A DNA stretch of 21,086 nt from NCBI GenBank assembly GCA_024635815.1, contig JAGXIG010000109.1, positions 1 through 21,086 on the forward strand. Reading direction: 5' to 3'. Source of the DNA: Salegentibacter sp. (GTDB taxonomy: Bacteria; Bacteroidota; Bacteroidia; Flavobacteriales; Flavobacteriaceae). Position numbers and translations under genes: made by a program. Below, one piece after another: positions 14,611 to 21,086 of the stretch; the first letter of the stretch is position 1; each line of letters opens with the position of its first letter. The notes under the pieces are model-generated. The model ran no database searches. It was given only the letters and a program-made list of their open reading frames with translations, and was not told where the DNA came from.

Positions 14611-16149
14611 TCAACCTAACCAACCATCGCGATCTAAGCTTCTATATTGAATAGCTTCACTAATGTGATTTCCTTTAATATTTTCTGAATTTTCCAGATC
14701 GGCAATGGTTCTGGAAACCTTTAGTATTCGATCGTAAGCACGGGCCGATAGGTTTAGCCTTTCCATGGCGGTTTTTAACAATGCTTTTGAAGCATCATCT
14801 AAAGCACAAAACTTACGAATTTGCCTCACGCTCATTTGCGCATTGTAGTGAACAGAATCTGACTCTTTAAAACGTACGGTTTGCAATTGGCGTGCCTGGG
14901 TCACTCTTTTCCTAATGTCTACACTACTTTCCCCACGACGTTCTTCGCTTAACTTTTCAAACGGTACGGGAGTGACTTCAATATGAATATCTATCCTGTC
15001 TAAAAGCGGACCACTGATTTTACTCAAATAACGTTGCATTTCTGCCGGGGAAGAAGTTGCCGGTGCATCGGGATCGTTGAAATAACCACTGGGGCTGGGA
15101 TTCATACTCGCCACAAGCATAAAACTGGAGGGATAAGTTACCGTAAACTTAGCCCGGGAAATAGTTACTTCCCGGTCTTCCAAGGGTTGCCGCATTACTT
15201 CTAAAACGCCGCGCTTAAATTCGGGAAGTTCATCTAAAAACAAAACACCATTATGCGAAAGAGAAATTTCTCCCGGTTGCGGGTAAGCCCCGCCGCCGAC
15301 AAGTGCGACGTCTGAAATTGTATGATGAGGGCTTCTAAATGGCCTTTGTGACATTAAACCTACGTGTTCTTTTACCCGACCAACAACGCTATGAATTTTG
15401 GTTGTTTCCAGAGCTTCATGCAAGGTCATTGGTGGTAAAATGCTGGGTAAGCGTTTTGCCAGCATTGTTTTACCCGCACCCGGGGGACCTATTAGAATAA
15501 TATTATGCCCGCCCGCTGCTGCAATTTCCATACAGCGTTTAATCGATTCCTGCCCTTTTACATCAGCAAAATCGTGTTCGGGATGATCCAGGTTTTTGTA
15601 GAATTCTTCACGGGTATTAATAATGGTTGGCTCTATTGCTTCACCTTTATCGAAAAAGTTGATCACTTCAGTTATATTTTCGACTCCATAAACTTCAAGA
15701 CCGCTAACAATGGCGGCTTCTTTAGCATTTTGCTCCGGAAGGATAAATCCTTTAAAACCTTCTTCTTTAGCTTTAATCGCAATAGGCAATGCACCTTTTA
15801 TGGGTTGCAAGCTTCCGTCTAGCGAAAGCTCACCCATAATAAGATATTCTGAAATATTTTCTGCTTTAATTTGGCCTGAAGCAGCCAGAATTCCAAGGCT
15901 TAAGCTAAGATCGTAAGCCGAGCCCTCTTTTCTAAGATCGGCCGGCGCCATATTGACGATAATCTTTTTTCCAGGAAATTTATAGCCGTTATTTTGAAGG
16001 GCGGCAGCAATTCTAAAACTGCTTTCCCTTACCGCGTTATCGGGAAGACCTACCAGATGATAACCAATGCCGGTTGCTACATTTACTTCAATAGTAATTG
16101 TAGTTGCCTCTACCCCAAATACGGCACTTCCATAAACTTTTATAAGCAT
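14611..16149 (-). CDS. ComM/YifB-type AAA+ ATPase (Mg-chelatase-like)
   Basis: A 512-aa AAA+ ATPase of the YifB/ComM family; ComM is a hexameric helicase promoting branch migration during natural transformation in Proteobacteria. The N-terminal Lon-like domain (1-165) shows [18 protein letters not shown]; the ATPase core has Walker A GPPGAGKT (221-228), Walker B VLFLDE (302-307), FRSPHHT (271-277) and [14 protein letters not shown]. Most members have a four-cysteine motif after the sensor segment (NPCPCGY...CTCS); here it reads [19 protein letters not shown], with every cysteine replaced. It follows the BadF-type kinase by 48 bases. Confidence 0.93.
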   Translation of the reverse strand: MLIKVYGSAVFGVEATTITIEVNVATGIGYHLVGLPDNAVRESSFRIAAALQNNGYKFPGKKIIVNMAPADLRKEGSAYDLSLSLGILAASGQIKAENISEYLIMGELSLDGSLQPIKGALPIAIKAKEEGFKGFILPEQNAKEAAIVSGLEVYGVENITEVINFFDKGEAIEPTIINTREEFYKNLDHPEHDFADVKGQESIKRCMEIAAAGGHNIILIGPPGAGKTMLAKRLPSILPPMTLHEALETTKIHSVVGRVKEHVGLMSQRPFRSPHHTISDVALVGGGAYPQPGEISLSHNGVLFLDELPEFKRGVLEVMRQPLEDREVTISRAKFTVTYPSSFMLVASMNPSPSGYFNDPDAPATSSPAEMQRYLSKISGPLLDRIDIHIEVTPVPFEKLSEERRGESSVDIRKRVTQARQLQTVRFKESDSVHYNAQMSVRQIRKFCALDDASKALLKTAMERLNLSARAYDRILKVSRTIADLENSENIKGNHISEAIQYRSLDRDGWLG

Positions 16150-16197
16150 CTAAGCGTTTGATTTCTTAAATGTACTAAATTTTATGAAAAATTATAA

Positions 16198-17058
16198 TTA
16201 ATTATTAATAAGTACTTCTTTTCTGTAGTATTCTATTAATGCATCAATTGGCCTACGTACAATATTGCCAATTTCTATCCCATAAGGTTGTGCTACTGCA
16301 CGAATAATATCTTCGCTAAAATATGCGATGGTACCAATAAAGTGTACAGGTGTATTTTGGGCCTGTTTATAGCACATTACACGGGAATGCATAAAATCTG
16401 TGATTCCTTCGTGTACTAATTTGTAGAAATAGCCATTACGCTCGTTGGCGAAAATAAATTCAGCAAAAGAAGCGAGGTAAGTATTTGGATTCTCTTTGCG
16501 ATATAGATTTTTCTTAATCTCGTCAGACTCCATGTTATATAACTTGCCAAATTCTTCTGCAAGTTCCGGAGGCATTCTTTTGTAGTAATAATCTCTTATT
16601 AGTCTTTTTCCAAAGTAATTTCCACTGGCTTCATCCATAAGAATATAACCAAGGGAATGTACGGCCTGGTGGATATCCTTACCATCAAAGTAACAACTGT
16701 TAGAACCGGTACCAAGAATACAAACAATTCCGGGTTCAGTGGTAGCAGCATAAACCGCGGCAACCATATCTTCCAGAATTATGACTTCTTCTACATTAGT
16801 AAAGAAATTCGTAAAAATCCCCTCCAGTAATTTTTTGGGTGTCTCAGTTCCACAACCAGCGCCATAAAAATGCACTCGTTCTACTTTGTCCTTTACTTCC
16901 TTTAAATCGGCATTTTCTTCAATGCGTTGTTCCAGTACTACTTCAGGAAATACCGCCGGGTTTAATCCTTTAGTGCGGGTTCTAAGTAATTCTTCCCCCG
17001 TTGCACTAAGTAAAATCCAGTCACATTTTGTTGAGCCACCGTCCGCTATTAATATCAT
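16198..17058 (-). CDS. BadF/BadG-type ATPase, probable N-acetylglucosamine-type sugar kinase
   Basis: A 286-aa member of the actin/Hsp70/sugar kinase superfamily. Phosphate-1 motif DGGSTKCDW is at 6-14, an acidic site LEDMVAAVYA at 95-104 supplies the likely base (D97), phosphate-2 motif LGTGSNS at 115-121, and DEASGNYFGKR at 142-152. This pattern fits the BadF/NAGK branch, whose characterised members phosphorylate N-acetylglucosamine; substrate here is inference. It lies downstream of pfkA and gapA but behind a strong terminator, with only 24 bases between that and its ATG, so it depends on read-through or a promoter overlapping the hairpin. Confidence 0.88.
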   Translation of the reverse strand: MILIADGGSTKCDWILLSATGEELLRTRTKGLNPAVFPEVVLEQRIEENADLKEVKDKVERVHFYGAGCGTETPKKLLEGIFTNFFTNVEEVIILEDMVAAVYAATTEPGIVCILGTGSNSCYFDGKDIHQAVHSLGYILMDEASGNYFGKRLIRDYYYKRMPPELAEEFGKLYNMESDEIKKNLYRKENPNTYLASFAEFIFANERNGYFYKLVHEGITDFMHSRVMCYKQAQNTPVHFIGTIAYFSEDIIRAVAQPYGIEIGNIVRRPIDALIEYYRKEVLINN

Positions 17059-17081
17059 TGTGTGTGTGAATATGGTTTAAG

Positions 17082-17142
17082 TAAAAAGCCTGAAGGAAGC
17101 GCTAAAAGATTAAAATAATCTAAGCGTTGCTTTCTTCAGGCT
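17082..17142 (-). terminator. Intrinsic terminator after gapA
   Basis: On the minus strand AGCCTGAAG (17142-17134) pairs perfectly with CTTCAGGCT (17095-17087); after one mismatch, AAGC/GCTT extends the stem, and the loop holds a second hairpin AGATTA-TTT-TAATCT. Five T follow (17087-17083). It begins 13 bases after the gapA stop and ends just before the BadF-type kinase gene. Confidence 0.8.
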
Positions 17143-17155
17143 CTAAAATAAAATA

Positions 17156-18157
<1,002 letters not shown>

Positions 18158-18172
18158 TTAAATTTTAAAAAT

Positions 18173-19159
18173 TTACACTGAAGTGATGTTTGCCACCCTT
18201 CTTAATTCTTGATCAAATTCCCTGTCTTCTTTTAAAGCAGTTTCCAAAGGCACGTGTACCACTTTTTGATGGTGTACACCTATCATGATATTGGTTTTAC
18301 CATCGGTTAATGCTTCAACCGCACCAACACCAAGTTTACTAGCCAGAACACGATCAAAACAACTTGGAGAACCTCCTCTTTGAATATGACCCAGCACAGA
18401 GACTCTAATGTCATATTCCTCGTGGCTTTGCGAAATGAATTCAGCTAACTGAAAAATATTCTTTCCGCTCTTTTCACCTTCAGCCACCACGATGATGCTG
18501 GAGGTTTTTCCAGATTTTTTACTTTTTTCCAAAGAATCCATCATACGTTGAATCCCCTGGTCTTCTTCCGGGAGTAATATCTCTTCGGCTCCTGCACCAA
18601 TACCACTATTTAAAGCAATATCACCTGCATCCCGTCCCATAACCTCAATTAAAAATAAGCGATTATGAGAACTTGCGGTATCCCGAATCTTATCTATGGC
18701 TTCTACCACTGTGTTTAAAGCAGTATCATAACCTAAGGTATAATCAGTACCGTTAATGTCATTATCTATAGTTGCGGGAATTCCCACAATAGGAAAATCG
18801 AATTCTCTATTGAAATAAAGGCCACCAGTAAAGGTTCCATCTCCACCAATCACCACCAAAGCATCTACACCGGCATCGGTAAGATTTTTATGAGCTTTTG
18901 CCCTTCCTTCTTTGGTCTTGAATTCTTCAGATCGGGAAGATTTTAGAAAAGTTCCTCCTTTATTAATAATATTTCTAACAGATCTTGCGGTAAGTTCTTC
19001 AAAATCTGCTTCTATAAGTCCCTGGTAGCCACGGTAGATACCAACACATTCCAGATTATAATATGAACAGGATCTAACAACCGCCCTAATTGCGGCATTC
19101 ATTCCGGGTGCATCACCACCCGATGTTAAAACTGCAATTTTATTAATTTTTTTCGCCAT
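18173..19159 (-). CDS. pfkA: 6-phosphofructokinase, ATP type
   Basis: Phosphorylates fructose-6-phosphate to the 1,6-bisphosphate, the committing step of glycolysis. At 328 aa it has bacterial PfkA length. LTSGGDAPGMNAAIRAVVR (11-29) is the signature start; GGDGTF (105-110) has the Gly that marks ATP rather than pyrophosphate dependence; PATIDND (128-134) carries catalytic D132; MGRDAG (174-179) and GHIQRGGSP follow. It is first in the operon with gapA. A palindrome AAAACGTTTT lies about 50 bases upstream. Confidence 0.97.
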   Translation of the reverse strand: MAKKINKIAVLTSGGDAPGMNAAIRAVVRSCSYYNLECVGIYRGYQGLIEADFEELTARSVRNIINKGGTFLKSSRSEEFKTKEGRAKAHKNLTDAGVDALVVIGGDGTFTGGLYFNREFDFPIVGIPATIDNDINGTDYTLGYDTALNTVVEAIDKIRDTASSHNRLFLIEVMGRDAGDIALNSGIGAGAEEILLPEEDQGIQRMMDSLEKSKKSGKTSSIIVVAEGEKSGKNIFQLAEFISQSHEEYDIRVSVLGHIQRGGSPSCFDRVLASKLGVGAVEALTDGKTNIMIGVHHQKVVHVPLETALKEDREFDQELRRVANITSV

Positions 19160-19210
19160 TAGGCCAAAGCTATTTTAATTCTACAATATAACCTAATTTC
19201 CTAATAAACT

Positions 19211-19220
19211 AAAACGTTTT
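19211..19220. promoter_or_regulatory. CG-centred palindrome upstream of pfkA, LacI-like operator
   Basis: AAAACGTTTT is a perfect ten-base palindrome with the central CG typical of operators of LacI-family regulators, which often control sugar genes. It is 51 bases upstream of the pfkA ATG. It is short and the region is AT-rich, so chance is quite possible. Confidence 0.25.
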
Positions 19221-19283
19221 CGGTTAATAACTAACAATAACAAGCCTTTTAAGAGGGCTGTTTTTACTATTTTAGGAAATTTA

Positions 19284-19457
19284 TTACTCATTTATTAAGA
19301 TAAAGTACTGCTATGGATCCAAATCCATAATTTTATCTTCGGAATTTTCTATCACTTCACCCGAGAAATAATCTTCAAAATTTCCATATATTGTTATGTT
19401 AAAACTATTACTCTCATCACTCATATTCGCAATGTAAATTAATTCAGCTCCATTCTT
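19284..19457 (-). pseudogene. C-terminal remnant of a GH13-type glycosidase
   Basis: On the minus strand an open frame reads KNGAELIYIANMSDESNSFN, ITIYGNFEDYFSGEVIENSE and DKIMDLDP, then TAG (19313-19311), then QYFILINE and TAA (19286-19284). The pattern IYIAN-SDE, DYFSGE and DP[W]QYFIL is that of the C-terminal beta domain of alpha-amylase-family enzymes, where the TAG replaces the usual Trp codon (TGG to TAG). Everything upstream is missing: a stop lies directly before the Lys and the region then runs into the other amylase pseudogene. Confidence 0.55.
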
Positions 19458-19492
19458 TTACCCTTTTAAAAAACAACACATATAACTGTGAT

Positions 19493-20663
19493 GTAGCCGC
19501 GATTTGAGTGGTAGAACAATCTCTCAGACAAAGTTGAAGGTCTATGGGCTACGATCCTTCCGATTATTTTGATTTTAGAGAATACGATCAGCACAACACC
19601 ATACCCCCCGTTTTGGAACACGCAAAGACCTGGAACCTTATAGTCAAATCTCACGATTTAGGTTTGGAAGTAATTGCCGATATTTTTTTAAACCATAATT
19701 CAGTCCGCGGAAAGGAATACAATCCTTTTCGCGAGAAGTATACCTACACTAATTTCGATGAGAAAATGCCTCAGGGATGTTCAATATTCAATAGAAGTTA
19801 CGGGCATTTTCATCTAACGATGTAAGTCAGAGTGACGAAGGAGATCCTTTTTTCTGAACAGGATCTGGATCACGATGTTCCGTATGTACAGGAATGGTTC
19901 TGGAAAAAAGAGAATTCCGTAGCAAAATATTATAAAAACGTAAGGGGCTTTGATGGCTGGCGATTTGATTATGTAAAAGGTTTTGGAACCTGAGGTAATT
20001 GAAACCTGGATGAACGAAGTTGGCGAATTTGCCGTGGGTGAAAATTTCGATGGAAATGCCGATGTTTTGGTAAATTGGGTAGATGCCAAGGGAGTTTCAG
20101 CTTTCGATTTTGCCGCATTCTACAAAATGGAAGAAGCTTTTGATCGTTTTGATGACTTAAATTATTTAAACGGAAACATGCTTCGTAAGGTTTATCCGGA
20201 TAAAGCCGTAACTTTTGTAGCTAATCATGACACCGAAAAAGATGAAAATGAAGACAACCGGATTGCTACAGAAAATAAAATGAAGGCTTATGCCTATATT
20301 TTAACACACGACGGATACCCCACAATTTTCTACTCAGATTACGAAAATGAAGCTTTTAACGAGGAAATTAAGCAGTTAATCGAGATTCATAACAGTGTAC
20401 CACTCGGAGAAGTAGAAGTACTTCATGTAGATAATGACGAATATGTTATGAAAAGAGAAGGTAATACTGAAAACCCCGGATTAATTCTATATATTAGCAC
20501 CGGCAGCACTACCAAGCGTAGAAACGTTCAAACTAATTGGAATAACGTTACTCTATTAGATTATAGTGGTAACACAACATATACCCCTACCTCCGATGAA
20601 AACGGAATGGTAACAATTGAAGCTCCAGCGAATGGATATTCAATATATTCCATCACGAAATAG
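19493..20663 (+). pseudogene. Decayed alpha-amylase (GH13, archaeal/plant-like type)
   Basis: The only plus-strand gene. The translated pieces line up with a liquefying alpha-amylase like those of Thermococcales: VAAI*VVEQSLRQS*RSMGYD, then YDQHNTIP, RFGTRKDLE, GLEVIADIFLNHNS, GWRFDYVKG, AVGENFDG, VANHDT and GYPTIFYSDYE. Lesions: in-frame TGA at 19505 and 19535, a base lost near 19608, two lost near 19634, one lost at about 19814, a shift in the T run at 19848-19853, and an extra G at 19985. The nucleophile Asp (19967-19969), acid/base Glu (20040-20042) and third Asp (20229-20231) codons survive, and the last 226 codons are open. The N-terminus with any signal peptide is gone. No intact enzyme can be made. 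Confidence 0.9.
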
Positions 20664-20702
20664 GTTTTATTTTGAATTTTCATAGGTGTTAATTCAAAGA
20701 CT

Positions 20703-20735
20703 GGCTGGTTGTTAATTCAACCAGCCTCTTTTTTT
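20703..20735 (+). terminator. Intrinsic terminator after the amylase pseudogene
   Basis: GGCTGGTTG (20703-20711), loop TTAATT, CAACCAGCC (20718-20726), then TC and seven T. A perfect nine-base stem with a T run, 40 bases after the pseudogene stop. Its intact state fits recent decay of the gene. Confidence 0.85.
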
Positions 20736-20739
20736 CTAC

Positions 20740-21086
20740 AAATCCTGACTTTAATTTTTCAAGACAAATCTGATTGTATCAAATAAATTCCCCTTTCGGA
20801 CTTAATAAGCAATACGATTTTTTGTAAATTTTAATCATAAATATTCATGTATTTATGGCCAGTAGTAGTAAAAAATAGCTTTCCACACTTCAACTTCAGC
20901 AGTTTACTCCTGCACAAACTTTAATTACCTTTTTTTACAAATTTGTCAACTTTTCAATGTTGATAAATTTATAAATAACTGAAAATAAGCTTATTAACAA
21001 TTTTTGTTTGATAACTTTTTTAAACAAGATTTTATATTCTTGTACATCTTTGTCTATATTTACATTCCGCTTGATACTATTACTAA
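20740..21086. other. AT-rich gene-free end of the window, possibly an origin or the upstream region of another gene
   Basis: No ORF of note. The stretch from 20940 is very AT-rich and holds near matches to the DnaA box TTATnCACA: TGTTGATAA (reverse TTATCAACA, about 20959-20967), TTATTAACA (about 20991-20999) and TTTGATAAC (21008-21016). In flavobacteria such clusters occur upstream of dnaA. The gene itself is not in the window, so this is only a hint. Confidence 0.3.

Noticed and set aside
15505..15822. 105-codon plus-strand ORF inside the ComM/YifB gene
   Set aside because: Antisense shadow of a conserved AAA+ gene.
19243..19266. Weak hairpin AGCC...GGCT with a T run on the plus strand
   Set aside because: Only four perfect base pairs plus wobble pairs, and no plus-strand gene upstream. 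It might be the old 3' end of the minus-strand GH13 remnant, but support is too thin for a feature.

Overview
The window looks like chromosomal DNA of a Bacteroidota member, most likely Flavobacteriaceae of the Gramella/Salegentibacter/Zunongwangia type. The reasons are protein similarity to families I know from that group, AT-rich spacers, a promoter close to the Bacteroidota consensus (TTG, about 19 bases, TAnnTTTG), and spacers filled with inverted repeats of the CGTCAnnnTGACG kind typical of marine flavobacteria. Genus is inference. Every intact gene lies on the minus strand; the only recognisable plus-strand gene is a pseudogene. I see no rRNA, tRNA, CRISPR array or intact transposase.

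Reading with transcription, from right to left. (1) 19284-20663 is a graveyard of starch genes: a plus-strand alpha-amylase pseudogene with several frameshifts and stops, still followed by a good terminator, back to back with a minus-strand C-terminal scrap of a second GH13-type enzyme. Right of it (20740-21086) is an AT-rich gene-free stretch with near-DnaA boxes. (2) 14611-19159 holds pfkA and gapA (glycolysis), a strong terminator, a BadF-type sugar kinase and the ComM/YifB AAA+ ATPase. (3) 9660-14460 is a run of a DUF2891 lipoprotein, an NRAMP-like transporter lacking the usual metal ligands, and pxpA, pxpB and pxpC, which together form the ATP-dependent 5-oxoprolinase; it probably takes up or recovers pyroglutamate and turns it into glutamate.

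(4) 8970-9659 is a gene-free stretch packed with repeats, a scrap of an ORF and a hairpin cassette flanked by 12-base direct repeats. (5) 6464-8969 is a tightly overlapping four-gene signalling operon: a small soluble protein of unknown function, a seven-helix membrane protein, a sensor-less histidine kinase of the HisKA_3 (NarX/DesK-like) class and a NarL/LuxR-type response regulator. It is my best candidate for an undescribed system: the membrane protein may be the missing sensor, and a perfect 13-bp terminator-like hairpin lies inside its coding sequence. (6) 4663-6195 is a GNAT acetyltransferase fused to a nitrilase-type amidohydrolase. (7) 1-4112 is the branched-chain amino acid operon ilvD-ilvB-ilvN-ilvC, with ilvC cut by the window edge.

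The long CGTCA/TGACG inverted repeats sit just downstream of three minus-strand transcription units, so they may act as 3' ends or mRNA stabilisers as well as being selfish repeats.
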